In this document: positions 1 through 9,842 of the stretch, piece after piece
Numbering within the stretch: the stretch's first letter is position 1
Layout of the letters: every line of letters starts with the position of its first letter
Origin: Yersinia frederiksenii ATCC 33641
GTDB taxonomy: Bacteria > Pseudomonadota > Gammaproteobacteria > Enterobacterales > Enterobacteriaceae
NCBI RefSeq assembly: GCF_000754805.1
Contig: NZ_KN150731.1
Location: forward strand, 3,831,886-3,895,885
DNA: 64,000 bases
Direction of reading: 5' to 3'
Notes under the pieces: model-generated
Databases searched by the model: none
What the model was told of the DNA's origin: nothing
The model's input: the letters and a program-made list of their open reading frames with translations, nothing else
Position numbers and translations under genes: made by a program

Positions 1-69
1 CGTCAATTCCCAGAGTTCTCAGATCATCTCTTGTCATTACTCGAGCACGATAAGGCGCTGGAGAAATAA
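1..69 (+). CDS. C-terminal end of an upstream gene (partial)
   Basis: An open frame enters from the left edge and stops at TAA (67-69), giving the last 22 residues, ending in DKALEK. The stop overlaps the ATG of the next gene by one base (TAATG), so the two are probably translationally coupled and in one operon. Too little is visible to name a family. It matters because a precursor or tailoring gene for the operon could lie here or further upstream. Confidence 0.5.
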   Translation, partial: RQFPEFSDHLLSLLEHDKALEK

Positions 70-1025
70 TGAGACTGTTAGCCGTATGGGGTTATTTCGC
101 CTGGAGAAACCAGCTAGATAAGCTGGCTTTCAGTGGGCGAGCATTGACTCACTTGCAAGCCAAACTGGCTGTCGGGTTATTACGGCATGGCGATTATCGC
201 ATTTTACTGATGCTCGGTGCTTTGCGCCGGGCTTTCGGTTTGTCGTCACGGCGTCAGAAGAACCTGGCTCGGGTGGCTGCGGCTAATAGTCAGTGTTTGT
301 TGACCGGGCAGAAAAGCCCATCGGCACGCAGTTTTATCCGTACCGCGCAACGTCGTCAGGTATTAGAGTTGGCAGCAACCTTTGGGCAGAATCGGCGGAT
401 TTTAGCTCAATTGGCGGCTTGTACTCAGCAGTTGGATAGCCAAGTCAGTGCGCTGCACGAAGCGGGTTCTCCAGTGATTCTGGCACCTCTGCATATGGTC
501 TCAGATGTGCTCGCCGGTATGGTTGGTGCGGGCACTTATCCAGGTTTGGCGACGGTGGTGGTTTCAGCCAGCGCAGAAGCATATGAAGAGCAAGCTCGGC
601 AAATGGGGGGAGTGAATATCTCCTATTGCTCTATTCATGCGGATAGCCGTGCTATTGCCGGCAACCTGATGGACGCCATTATGGAAGCGGCAGAGCATAA
701 GCGAAATATTATGATTTTTCCGGATATTACACCGGATTACACCGTCAATAACCAGACGACCGAAACCGCCAAAATTCCCTGCCAATTGTTCGGTCGCCCT
801 GCCAATTTACACAGTGGAATTATCCGCCTGGCCAGAGCACTTTCAGCGCAAGTGGTTTTTTATTATCTGTATTACGACAAAGGAATAAAAATCCATGTTT
901 ATCCAGCGCTTAATGCACGGGAAGTTAAAAATAAACTACCCGAATTGATTGAAACATCAATGACGAAGCATCCACAAGATTGGCTGCTATGGCACTCACA
1001 TTCGTTGTTTTTTATTAATGAATAA
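69..1025 (+). CDS. LpxL/HtrB-like (LPLAT superfamily) acyltransferase
   Basis: This 318-residue protein resembles the lauroyl/myristoyl acyltransferases that move acyl chains from ACP to lipid A. The candidate catalytic motif is PLHMVSD near residue 141. It has three residues between His and Asp, where the family normally has four (HX4D/E), so the motif is atypical or slightly misplaced. FPDITPDY near 218-225 and a late GIIRLARAL segment fit the LPLAT fold. It starts a coupled operon containing its own ACP, ketosynthase, ketoreductase and hot-dog enzyme. The inferred job is to transfer a dedicated acyl chain to the exported product rather than to lipid A. Family confidence is fair; substrate is unknown. 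Confidence 0.65.
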   Translation: MRLLAVWGYFAWRNQLDKLAFSGRALTHLQAKLAVGLLRHGDYRILLMLGALRRAFGLSSRRQKNLARVAAANSQCLLTGQKSPSARSFIRTAQRRQVLELAATFGQNRRILAQLAACTQQLDSQVSALHEAGSPVILAPLHMVSDVLAGMVGAGTYPGLATVVVSASAEAYEEQARQMGGVNISYCSIHADSRAIAGNLMDAIMEAAEHKRNIMIFPDITPDYTVNNQTTETAKIPCQLFGRPANLHSGIIRLARALSAQVVFYYLYYDKGIKIHVYPALNAREVKNKLPELIETSMTKHPQDWLLWHSHSLFFINE

Positions 1026-1050
1026 TGTTACCTACAAAGAATAGTAGAAA

Positions 1051-3201
1051 ATGGAAAAGATAATCCCAACGCTAGTTTTTCAAAGCGAAACCAATGAATG
1101 TGGTTTGGCCTGTATTGCGATGCTGGCACAGACGCAAGGCATTGATGCACCACTGGAAAGCTTGCGTGAGCGTTATCCTGCCTCAGGGCATGGCACATCA
1201 CTGGCCAGGCTTTGTACTATTTTGTCTGAACTGGCCATACCGGCTTATCCGGTGGTGTTTGAACATCAGGAGCTGTCAGCGTTACCGCTGCCGGCCATTC
1301 TGCATTATGGTGCCAACCATTATGTGTTGCTCGCCTACCGCCAAGGTAACTATGTCTGCGTAATGAACCCGGCTATTGGCCAGCAGTTGCTGCCAATGGA
1401 TGCCTTAAAAGCAGAAATCAGTGGTTACGCGTTGGTACTGGACCCTGAAACTCCGGCAGATCCAGACGCTGTGAAGAAAATTCAACAAAGTAAGCGGCTC
1501 AGTGCACTCGACTGCATGAGCTTAAAAGAGACGGCGAGTATCCGTGGAATCTACTGGCTGATGACGCTGGCATTTTTGATCTCTCTGACTCTGTTTATTA
1601 TGCCGACCATGGTCAGCAGCGCTATTAATGATGTGTTTTCCTCTGCGGGCGATAAAGATTTTCCTTATTTCTATTTTCTATTGGCCTTTGTGGTCTCGAC
1701 GTCATTAGCTTTTGCTGTGCGATATATCACCGAGCGTTATATCAAACACTTTGTGGTGCTTAACAGTGTGGCCGGTTTCTCCCGTTTACTCAGTCACTCG
1801 CTTAACTTCTTTGATAAGCGAGCGCCGGGTGACATCTTCAGCCGGTTCTCCAACTGGCAGATGGCTGCAACACAGAAAATCGAACTGGATAATGGCCTGC
1901 GTACCGACTGGATCATCGGCGCAATTGCACTGGCAGTGATGTGCTATATGAGCCCACTGTTGGCAATGGTGTCGGCTATCGGTGTGATGTTGATGGGGCT
2001 TATCAGTATTTGGGCCATCTATCGTGACCGCTATTACACCCAGCAATTGCAAGTGAAAGGTGCTGAGCAAAGCGATTTTATTCTGGAGAGTATTCAGGGT
2101 TTTTCTACCATTAAATCTGCCGGTTTATCCAGCCAACGCCAAGGGGTGTTTGCCGGTCTGGCGCTGTCACTGTTCACGGCATTACAGAAGAAGAAAATCT
2201 ACGATCAGGTTAAAAATAGCCTTTATCAACTGATTGGCAGCTTGGAAATGGTGTTCTTCATGCTGCTTGCCTTGCCATTGTTAAAGCAAGGGACACTGAG
2301 TCTGGGGGAGTTTTTTGCCTATAGTTTTGTGCGCGAAATTTTCACCTCCTACATCACTAAAATATTCTATGCCATTTTGCAGAAGAACCAATTGCACGTC
2401 ATTGATATCCGCGCGCGCGACTTATTCCCAGCCGGACAACCGACACCCACAGAAAGTCGCTCAGCAGTACCGAAAGCTCCGCCGGTGTTTAACCATCAGC
2501 TGGTTTATCAAAATATTCGTTTTGCTTACGATGCCAGCCAACCGGTATTGCGTGATTTGTCGCTGTCACTGACGCGTGGACAAAGTGTGGCGATCGTGGG
2601 GGAATCCGGTGCCGGGAAAAGTACCTTGCTGAAAGTGATGGCAGGGCTGATGCCGCCACAGCAAGGGCAAGTTATCGTGGATGGGGAACCAGTTGATTTT
2701 CAACAGGCCCATGCGCTGTTCTTCCTGCAAAGTCAGGAAGATATCCTGTTTAATGCCTCGGTATTACAAAATATCACCTTGTTTGATGGGCATTTTGATG
2801 CCGAAAAACGCCAGCGTATTGAGCGCTCACTGCAAGGTCTGCAATTAACTCATGTTATCGATAAATTGCCAGGTGGCCTCAGTGCGTTGGTACGTGAAAG
2901 CCATTCGGCACTCTCTTTAGGGCAGCGCCAACGGTTGTTACTGGCTCGCGCGATGTACAGCGACTGCCCAGTGCTGGTGCTGGATGAGCCGACGGCCAAT
3001 CTGGATGAAGAGACGGCTAAGCAGGTAATGCAGACCTTACTGGACCATTGCCGTGAATATCAGAAAACATTGATCACCGTGACTCACAGTGAAAGTGTGC
3101 TGCCGATGTTTGACAAAATCGTCCGCCTAAATGACGGACAGCTGGTGCGTTGTATTCAGCCAGTAGTATCCGGTCATCTTACTCCAGCGGCGGTAAACTG
3201 A
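1051..3201 (+). CDS. C39 peptidase-containing ABC exporter (bacteriocin/microcin type)
   Basis: A 716-residue inner-membrane ABC transporter of the peptidase-containing (PCAT) type, which cuts a double-glycine leader from a peptide and exports the core. Residues 1-130 are a C39 domain with the QSETNECGLAC motif (catalytic Cys17, Gln11) and the GANH motif (His90). The usual Asp of the DPA(x)G motif is Asn106 (MNPAIG). Membrane segments lie around residues 165-440. The nucleotide-binding domain has Walker A GESGAGKST, signature LSLGQ (Ser-Leu-Gly-Gly variant of LSGGQ), Walker B VLVLDEPT and H-loop VTHS. It begins 25 bases after the acyltransferase and overlaps the next gene by one base. The substrate should be a leader peptide, not seen in the window. 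Confidence 0.85.
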   Translation: MEKIIPTLVFQSETNECGLACIAMLAQTQGIDAPLESLRERYPASGHGTSLARLCTILSELAIPAYPVVFEHQELSALPLPAILHYGANHYVLLAYRQGNYVCVMNPAIGQQLLPMDALKAEISGYALVLDPETPADPDAVKKIQQSKRLSALDCMSLKETASIRGIYWLMTLAFLISLTLFIMPTMVSSAINDVFSSAGDKDFPYFYFLLAFVVSTSLAFAVRYITERYIKHFVVLNSVAGFSRLLSHSLNFFDKRAPGDIFSRFSNWQMAATQKIELDNGLRTDWIIGAIALAVMCYMSPLLAMVSAIGVMLMGLISIWAIYRDRYYTQQLQVKGAEQSDFILESIQGFSTIKSAGLSSQRQGVFAGLALSLFTALQKKKIYDQVKNSLYQLIGSLEMVFFMLLALPLLKQGTLSLGEFFAYSFVREIFTSYITKIFYAILQKNQLHVIDIRARDLFPAGQPTPTESRSAVPKAPPVFNHQLVYQNIRFAYDASQPVLRDLSLSLTRGQSVAIVGESGAGKSTLLKVMAGLMPPQQGQVIVDGEPVDFQQAHALFFLQSQEDILFNASVLQNITLFDGHFDAEKRQRIERSLQGLQLTHVIDKLPGGLSALVRESHSALSLGQRQRLLLARAMYSDCPVLVLDEPTANLDEETAKQVMQTLLDHCREYQKTLITVTHSESVLPMFDKIVRLNDGQLVRCIQPVVSGHLTPAAVN

Positions 3202-4394
3202 TGCGTATCAATATGTTGAACAAAAAACAGCGATTAGCGCTGGCCCTGCTGATTATCGTGCTGCTGGTTATCGGTGGGGTCGTGGCTCTGTTGTTATCGG
3301 GTGATAAACAAGATGCGCCGCAGTTAACCGCCACTGTGGATCGCGGTGATATTGAACGTAATGTCATGGCCAGTGGCAGTTTAAAACCTTCACTGCAGGT
3401 CAATGTGGGGGCGCAGGTCAACGGGCAGCTCACTAAACTTTATGTCAAACAGGGTGAGCGCGTCACTCGTGGTCAATTGTTGGCTGAAATTGATCCAACC
3501 TTGCAGCAAAACGAATTGCGTAAATCGGAAGCCGAATTACAAAGCGCGCAAGCACAAAAGCAGGCGACTCAAGCTTTGTTGCGTCAATATTTGCTCGAAC
3601 TCCGTCGCCAGCAGAAGTTGGCAAAAGAGGGCTCTGGCGTACAAAGTACACTGGAAAAAGCGCAGGCACAATATGACAGTCAGTTAGCGCAACTTAATGT
3701 TAATGAAGCACAAATTGTACAAAGCCAAATGGCTTTAGAGACCGCAAAAGCTAATCTCGGTTTTACCCGCATCATGGCACCTATTGACGGTGAAGTACTG
3801 GGGATCGTCACCAAAGAGGGGCAGACTATTGTTTCCTCACAAACTGCGCCGACCATTATGGTATTGGCAAATGTCGATACCATGACAGTACAGACGCGGA
3901 TTTCAGAAACCGATATCCTCAAAGTCAGTGTCGGACAACCTTTGTGGTTTTACGTGGTGGCTGACCCTGAGCGCCGCTACGAGAGCCGGATGGATGCTAT
4001 TCAGGAAGCCTCCGCAGACAGCTTGCGTGAAGAGAGTTCTGGGCAAGCAAACAACCAGCAGCCTTCTGCGGTTTATTACAACGGGCTATTTAGCATTGCC
4101 AACCATGAGCGGCTATTGCGTACATCAATGACTGCGCAGGTCTTCATCATTACCGCACAAGCTAAAAATGTGTTGCGCGTGCCACTGGCTGCTTTAGGTG
4201 AACAGCAACCTGTTTCAGAGCCCAAAGCAGACAAACGCTATCGTATTCAGGTGACCAAAGACCAACAGACTACCGAACGCTGGGTTTCTATTGGCCTGCG
4301 TGATAGTCAATATGCTGAAGTGAAAGAAGGGTTAGATCAGGGTGAGCAGGTTGTACTCAGTGGTGCGTCGTCGGGAGTGAATAATGGACATTAA
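3201..4394 (+). CDS. macA-like: MacA/HlyD-family periplasmic adaptor
   Basis: A 397-residue membrane-fusion protein that should bridge the MacB-like pump and the outer-membrane channel. An N-terminal membrane anchor (about residues 9-33) precedes a lipoyl/barrel-sandwich segment, a long alpha-helical hairpin rich in Gln/Ala/Leu (about 100-185), the second lipoyl half (FTRIMAPIDGEV) and beta-barrel domains. The ATG at 3201 was chosen because it overlaps the preceding stop as TGATG; an in-frame ATG at 3150 lies inside the exporter gene. It overlaps macB by 11 bases. MacA family membership is clear; the cargo is not. Confidence 0.85.
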   Translation: MRINMLNKKQRLALALLIIVLLVIGGVVALLLSGDKQDAPQLTATVDRGDIERNVMASGSLKPSLQVNVGAQVNGQLTKLYVKQGERVTRGQLLAEIDPTLQQNELRKSEAELQSAQAQKQATQALLRQYLLELRRQQKLAKEGSGVQSTLEKAQAQYDSQLAQLNVNEAQIVQSQMALETAKANLGFTRIMAPIDGEVLGIVTKEGQTIVSSQTAPTIMVLANVDTMTVQTRISETDILKVSVGQPLWFYVVADPERRYESRMDAIQEASADSLREESSGQANNQQPSAVYYNGLFSIANHERLLRTSMTAQVFIITAQAKNVLRVPLAALGEQQPVSEPKADKRYRIQVTKDQQTTERWVSIGLRDSQYAEVKEGLDQGEQVVLSGASSGVNNGH

Positions 4395-6360
4395 TCCTGT
4401 TCATCACGATGACACCAACCACGCCCCGTTGATTCAACTCAAGGGGATCTATCGCCATTTTGCTTCTGGCAGCGCGTCGGTTGCGGTACTCAAGAATATC
4501 TCATTGTCGATTCACCGTGGCGAAATGGTGGCGATTATTGGTGCTTCTGGTTCCGGTAAATCAACACTGATGAATATTATTGGCTGCCTGGATAAACCGA
4601 CGCAAGGGGAGATGTCGATTCATAACATCCCGACGCGGCAGGCCAGCAGTGAACAACTGGCGCAATTACGCAGCCAGTACATTGGTTTTATTTTTCAGCG
4701 CTACCACTTAATGCCGTATTTAACAGCGACCGAAAATGTGGTTATCCCGGCACTATATACCGCAATGAGTGCGGATGAGCGCCAGGATCGCGCGACTTAT
4801 TTGTTGCGCCGTTTAGGCCTTGGCCAGCACTTGCTGCACAAACCGGCGCAGCTCTCCGGTGGGCAACAGCAGCGAGTGAGTATCGCCCGTGCCCTGATGA
4901 ATGGGGCCGGTATTATTCTGGCCGATGAACCGACCGGGGCACTTGATAGCACCAGCGGGCAGGAGTTGATGGGGATTTTGCACGGCCTGCATCAGTCCGG
5001 GCACACCATTATCATCGTGACCCATGACCGCAATATCGCTAATCAGGCGCAGCGTATTATCGAGATCAGTGACGGTGAAATTATTTCTGATCGTAATAAT
5101 GAGGCTACCGGCGCTGCGGCTGTCAATGCAGCACTGCCCGCGACCGTCGCCACTGGCCGTCCACACTGGTGGCTGAGTGTCAAAGAGGCTATCAAAATGG
5201 CCTGGCGCTCACTGCTTGGGCACCGTATTCGTGCTTTTTTATCGATGCTCGGCATTATTATCGGCATCTCTTCGGTGGTGTCCTCAATGGCGGTTGGGGA
5301 AGGGGCTCGTCAGGAAATCCTGAATGAAATCAGTCAACTGGGAACCAGTAATCTGGATGTTCGTCCAGGGTTAGGTTGGGATAAACCCCGGCCTGATTTT
5401 GAACGTGCACTTTCACCCAGCGATGTTGAGCTGCTTCGCCACCAGCCTTATGTTGATAGCTTATCACCCGTTGTGAACAAAGTGGTTGCCGCGGTGCGGG
5501 GCGATAAACAAGTGATGGTTTCGCTCTCTGGGGTCAGTGATGGCTTCTTTCAGGTAAAAGGGCTGAATTTTATGGCCGGTGATGGTTTTACCCAGAGCCA
5601 CGTTAATGCCCGCGAGCCAGTGGTCATTCTGCAACCTGAGCTCAGTGATACCTTGTTTGCTGCTGGAGAAAATCCGATTGGTGAAATTGTTCAGTTGGAT
5701 GGTATTCCGCTACGCGTTATGGGCGTTGCCAAGCGCGGCAATTCATCATTCGGGGGCTTATTAACCGCCTGGATGCCTTATACCTCTCTGACCGAGCGTA
5801 TTTCGGGGGATATTCCGTTGGAGTCGATCTCGGTGCGGGTTCGTGAAGGTTACTCGCTGAATGATGTGCAACAAGATGTCGAAAAGTTGCTGGAGCAAGC
5901 CCATGGTCAGCGGGACTTTTTCATTCTCAGCAATGACCAGATGAGCAAAGCGATTCAGAAAACATCTGACTCCATGACACTGCTGATCACCTCGATTGCC
6001 GCTATTTCTCTGTTGGTGGGCGGGGTAGGTGTGATGAATATCATGCTGGTGTCGGTGACTGAGCGTACTCATGAAATTGGTATTCGTCTCTCCGTGGGTG
6101 CACGACCGAGCGACATTATGCTTCAGTTTCTGATTGAGGCAGTAGTGATCTGCACCCTCGGCGGCCTGATTGGCATTGTTGGCTCTGCACTGGCAGGGGT
6201 GATTTTCTCTTGGGTTACCCAGACCTTTACCATGATCTTCACCTGGCCGCCGTTAGTGTTGGCTTGTAGTTTCTCCGCGCTTATCGGGCTGGGATTTGGT
6301 TTTTTCCCGGCGCGCAATGCCGCTCGTTTGCATCCAACCGAGGCGCTGGCACGAGAATGA
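4384..6360 (+). CDS. macB-like: MacB-type ABC transporter (ATPase-permease fusion)
   Basis: A 658-residue protein, close to the roughly 650 residues of E. coli MacB. The N-terminal ATPase has Walker [10 protein letters not shown], signature LSGGQQQR and Walker [13 protein letters not shown] first membrane helix near 280-300 follows, then a large periplasmic domain, and three C-terminal helices including [13 protein letters not shown]. MacB pumps work with MacA and a TolC-like channel to push periplasmic substrates (macrolides, peptides, toxins, siderophores) out of the cell. The presence of both this pump and a C39 exporter suggests two-step export: across the inner membrane first, then out from the periplasm. 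That division of labour is inference. Confidence 0.9.
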   Translation: MDINPVHHDDTNHAPLIQLKGIYRHFASGSASVAVLKNISLSIHRGEMVAIIGASGSGKSTLMNIIGCLDKPTQGEMSIHNIPTRQASSEQLAQLRSQYIGFIFQRYHLMPYLTATENVVIPALYTAMSADERQDRATYLLRRLGLGQHLLHKPAQLSGGQQQRVSIARALMNGAGIILADEPTGALDSTSGQELMGILHGLHQSGHTIIIVTHDRNIANQAQRIIEISDGEIISDRNNEATGAAAVNAALPATVATGRPHWWLSVKEAIKMAWRSLLGHRIRAFLSMLGIIIGISSVVSSMAVGEGARQEILNEISQLGTSNLDVRPGLGWDKPRPDFERALSPSDVELLRHQPYVDSLSPVVNKVVAAVRGDKQVMVSLSGVSDGFFQVKGLNFMAGDGFTQSHVNAREPVVILQPELSDTLFAAGENPIGEIVQLDGIPLRVMGVAKRGNSSFGGLLTAWMPYTSLTERISGDIPLESISVRVREGYSLNDVQQDVEKLLEQAHGQRDFFILSNDQMSKAIQKTSDSMTLLITSIAAISLLVGGVGVMNIMLVSVTERTHEIGIRLSVGARPSDIMLQFLIEAVVICTLGGLIGIVGSALAGVIFSWVTQTFTMIFTWPPLVLACSFSALIGLGFGFFPARNAARLHPTEALARE

Positions 6361-7754
6361 TGAAATTAATTAACGCTGGGATTATTACCCTGCTGCTGAC
6401 CGGTTGCGGTTCTTTACTGAAGAGTGATTATCAGCGTCCCATGCTGTCAGTACCTGATGAGTGGCGAGTCAAAGACAGTGGTGGTGGCTACCTGCACCAC
6501 AGTGTGCACTGGTGGGAAAATTTCGATGATCCGCAATTGTCAGAAAGCATCAGCCGTATGTTGATCAGCAATAATGACCTCGCGACCGCGGGGTTGAAAT
6601 TGCAGCAGGCGCGCTTAACGGCGGGGCTGACGAATACCAATTTGAATCCTGGTGTCACATTGACGGGCACTGGCAGTAATACTCGATCATTGAATGAAAA
6701 TACTCAGCCACGAGAAAACTACAGCACTTCATTTGGCTTGAGCTACGAGCTGGATCTGTGGGGTAAATTAGCCCGTGCCCGTGAGCAATCGGCTTGGCTG
6801 GTCAATGCGACTGAACAAGATCGGCAGGAAACTGCGCTTTCACTGATTGGCACCACTGCTCAACTCTACTGGCAGATTGCTAAATTCAATCAACAGTTGG
6901 GCTACCAGCAGGCGGCAGTGGCTATTTCGCAAGATACCCTCAAAATCGTGCGCTCGCGCATAGAGGCGGGAGATGCGGGTGAAATCGAGCTGTTACAGGC
7001 GCAACAGACCTTACTGGAACGTCAAAATCAGTATCACAATCTCGAACAGCAGCGGGAAGCCGCACGCAATGCTATGGCATTGCTGTTTAATCGTGCACCT
7101 GATTATCGTCAGGCCGAACGTAAGGCACTGGATTTACAACAGCAGGTGCCGATCGCCGAAAGTTTACCGCTACAGGTGATTGCACTGCGGCCTGATGTAC
7201 AGGCTGCCGAGTGGCGTTTACGTGCTGCATTAGCCGGCTCGGATGTCGCCAAACTGAATTTCTACCCGACACTTTCACTGGGGGCCACCTTGGATGCCGG
7301 TAGTTCGGTATTTTCACAATGGTTTAGCAACCCAAGCCGGACACTGAGTGTTAACAGCGCATTGCCTTTCTTACAGTGGAATACCGTGCAGCTTACCATC
7401 GACCAGTCAAAGCTGGACGTGCAATTGGCAGCGGTCGATTTTCGCAGCAAGGTCTACAGCGCACTGAAAGATGTAGATGACGCAATGACCCAACGGCTGA
7501 GTTATCAGCAACAAAAACAGAATCAGTGGCAGAACCTGCAACTCAGCCAACGTCGACTGAGCCTAGCCAGCAGTCAATATCAGGCAGGTGCAGTCTCATT
7601 TCAGACCTTACTGGATGCGCAGGATGCCCTGCTGACCAGTGAAACCAGTATGCTCGAACTTCAATATAACTACCTGAATGCCACCATGAAATTGTGGTTA
7701 GCCTTAGGTGGCGGTGTTGATAGCAGCAGGGAAAGTATAGGAATTAAATCATGA
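6357..7754 (+). CDS. NodT/TolC-family outer-membrane efflux lipoprotein
   Basis: A 465-residue outer-membrane channel of the RND/ABC efflux factor family. The N-terminus [19 protein letters not shown] is a lipoprotein signal with the lipid-modified Cys at residue 17. Two outer-membrane-efflux repeats follow, with typical motifs such as SYELDLWGKL near residue 130 and ALRPDVQAAEWRLRAA near 277. The ATG overlaps the macB stop (ATGA) and the 3' end overlaps the ketosynthase start by four bases. It should be the exit duct for the MacAB-like pump in the same operon. Confidence 0.88.
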   Translation: MMKLINAGIITLLLTGCGSLLKSDYQRPMLSVPDEWRVKDSGGGYLHHSVHWWENFDDPQLSESISRMLISNNDLATAGLKLQQARLTAGLTNTNLNPGVTLTGTGSNTRSLNENTQPRENYSTSFGLSYELDLWGKLARAREQSAWLVNATEQDRQETALSLIGTTAQLYWQIAKFNQQLGYQQAAVAISQDTLKIVRSRIEAGDAGEIELLQAQQTLLERQNQYHNLEQQREAARNAMALLFNRAPDYRQAERKALDLQQQVPIAESLPLQVIALRPDVQAAEWRLRAALAGSDVAKLNFYPTLSLGATLDAGSSVFSQWFSNPSRTLSVNSALPFLQWNTVQLTIDQSKLDVQLAAVDFRSKVYSALKDVDDAMTQRLSYQQQKQNQWQNLQLSQRRLSLASSQYQAGAVSFQTLLDAQDALLTSETSMLELQYNYLNATMKLWLALGGGVDSSRESIGIKS

Positions 7755-9001
7755 CGAATACCGTTAAACAGCGCCGGGTTGTAGTGACTGGCTATGGCAG
7801 TGTGACCCCAATGGGTATGGACGCGCAGCAGAGCTGGGCGGCGATTATGGATTACCAATTGGGTTACCGTTATTACGATAAATCCGAGCAGGGGATTAAA
7901 TCGCGATTCTTTGGCTTGCTTGATGCAGAGCCTAATTTGAAAGCGGTACCCGCTGCGATACGCCGCCGCCTGCCGCGCTATGCCCGACTGGCGCTGGCTG
8001 CAGCACGAGAAGCCATGGCGATGGCCTTTGCCGAGAAGTCCCCGGCAGACTATTACGATTTGCTCGATTGCGGCACCATCATCGGCAGTGGCTGGGCAGG
8101 TCAGGATGAAACCCATGATAACTATGAAGGTTATCTGGAAACCGGGCTGGGTACCCCATTCGGTTGTTTCCTGTCAATGCCGAATGCCGGGACGGCGGCA
8201 TGCAGCTTGTACTGGGGATTGCGCGGTTACCAGAACTCACCGATCGCCGCTTGTGCCACCGGTACCATTGCCATTGGTGATGCCTTTGAAATCATTCGTA
8301 GCGGACGAGCGTCCATGATGCTGGCGGGAGCGGGAGAATCACTGCGCAGTGATGCCGCAGTGTGGAATATCGATATCTTGGGCGCACTGGCGCGCGAGCA
8401 GGAAGATGCTAGCAAAGCCAGCTGTCCGTTTAGTTTAGACCGCAATGGTTTTGTGCTGTCCGAAGGGGCGGCAGTGCTGTGTCTGGAAGAGCGGGAAGGG
8501 GCTATTGCCCGTGGCGCTCATATCCTCGGCGAGATAAAAGGTTACGGTAACTACTCCGATGCCTTTGATTTCACAGCACCTGCAGAAGATAAAGTGGCCC
8601 GCGTGAAAACTATCCAACATGCCTTACAGCAGGCGGGTTTGAGTGCCGATGACATTGATTACGTTAACCTGCACGGCACCTCCACTCAGCTTAACGATCT
8701 GAATGAAACTCAAGCCATTAAACAGGCATTTGGTGACGCGGCTTATACCACGCCGTTGTCCAGTACCAAATCCTATTCAGGCCATTTGATTGCAGCAGCA
8801 GGCAGCTTTGAATCCATTATCTGTTTGCAAGCTTTGCAACATCAGATGATGCCAGCCACCTGTAATCTGAAGAATGCCGACCCGCAATGTGACCTTGATT
8901 ACATCAGCGAAGGGCATCGTTCAGCGGCATTACGCAACACCCTAAACCTGAGCTTTGGTTTTGGCGGCGCGAATGCTGCATTGGTCATCGGGCTGGATTG
9001 A
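7751..9001 (+). CDS. Beta-ketoacyl-ACP synthase (FabF-like)
   Basis: A 416-residue condensing enzyme that extends an acyl chain with malonyl-ACP. The Cys-His-His triad is visible: Cys168 in AACATGT, His in NLHGTSTQ (about 309) and His in SGHLIAAAG (about 345). The C-terminal glycine-rich NLSFGFGGANAALV is typical of KAS I/II. It is the first of four fatty-acid-type genes that end the operon, coupled to the channel gene by an ATGA overlap. Its location beside exporters and an ACP, and away from the housekeeping fab cluster, points to a specialised acyl product. Confidence 0.9.
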   Translation: MTNTVKQRRVVVTGYGSVTPMGMDAQQSWAAIMDYQLGYRYYDKSEQGIKSRFFGLLDAEPNLKAVPAAIRRRLPRYARLALAAAREAMAMAFAEKSPADYYDLLDCGTIIGSGWAGQDETHDNYEGYLETGLGTPFGCFLSMPNAGTAACSLYWGLRGYQNSPIAACATGTIAIGDAFEIIRSGRASMMLAGAGESLRSDAAVWNIDILGALAREQEDASKASCPFSLDRNGFVLSEGAAVLCLEEREGAIARGAHILGEIKGYGNYSDAFDFTAPAEDKVARVKTIQHALQQAGLSADDIDYVNLHGTSTQLNDLNETQAIKQAFGDAAYTTPLSSTKSYSGHLIAAAGSFESIICLQALQHQMMPATCNLKNADPQCDLDYISEGHRSAALRNTLNLSFGFGGANAALVIGLD

Positions 9002-9003
9002 AT

Positions 9004-9828
9004 ATGACCTTTAACTCGTCGTTTAATTACCATTACAGCCTCAGTGATGCTGAACGTTGGGCTGAGTTTTCCGGTGATTACAATCCAATCCATTTTGATC
9101 TGCAACATGCACAGCATTTGGGGCAGGAGCAACTGACTGTCCACGGTATGCGCGCCATGCTGGATATTAAATATCAGCTTAGTACCGCGTTATTAACTGC
9201 ACTACCCGACACTGATTTTTTGCGTTTCAATGCGCGCTTGCGCCAACCGGTGTTATGCCATACGCCGTATCAGTTACAACTGAGTCAAACGCAGGGGCAG
9301 GTGAGTGGCAATCTGCTCGACAGTGCTAATGGTGAAAGTTGCTTTAACGGCAAGCTGCGCAGTGCGCCAGCGTTGCGACAAACTGACTGTGAGCCATGGA
9401 GCTCTTTGCCTGCGGACGATGTTTATCAACTCAGCCAGCAATTTCCCGGTGATACATCGCATCCGGCAGAGTGTTGGGCGTTTTTCGATGCACTGCTGTT
9501 TAAGTTGCTGGTCGCAGCTCCGCAAACACTGGCAACGGCCAAAGAGGTGTTGCCAGGCATTCAGGCGGAAACCTTGATCGATGTCTTCAAGCATGTGCCG
9601 GTTATTCAGACGCATCATGATGTGCATTTCAGTGCTGATTTGCTGCGCATCAACCAACCGAATTTATTTGTCCGCAGTGCACTGCACTATGCCATCGAGC
9701 CGACACTGGTTGTTGGTAATCCTGAAGATGGCTGGGTATTGCGCTCGGCTATTGCGGCCCGGACCGACATCGGGCCATTAATTACCACCGCTGTAACATT
9801 AAAAACGTGGCCATTAGCCGCGCATTAA
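9004..9828 (+). CDS. MaoC-like hot-dog enzyme with an extra C-terminal half
   Basis: The first 60 residues contain SGDYNPIHFD, the MaoC/R-hydratase signature whose Asp and His do hydration or dehydration of enoyl/3-hydroxyacyl thioesters. The remaining part to residue 274 has no motif I recognise; it may be a second, degenerate hot-dog domain, since double hot-dog proteins are about this size. The ATG at 9004 starts two bases after the ketosynthase stop; an upstream in-frame TTG at 8998 is possible but less likely. Within the operon it would be the dehydratase that follows the ketoreductase. Confidence 0.75.
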   Translation: MTFNSSFNYHYSLSDAERWAEFSGDYNPIHFDLQHAQHLGQEQLTVHGMRAMLDIKYQLSTALLTALPDTDFLRFNARLRQPVLCHTPYQLQLSQTQGQVSGNLLDSANGESCFNGKLRSAPALRQTDCEPWSSLPADDVYQLSQQFPGDTSHPAECWAFFDALLFKLLVAAPQTLATAKEVLPGIQAETLIDVFKHVPVIQTHHDVHFSADLLRINQPNLFVRSALHYAIEPTLVVGNPEDGWVLRSAIAARTDIGPLITTAVTLKTWPLAAH

Positions 9829-9842
9829 GAAAGGATAAAACC

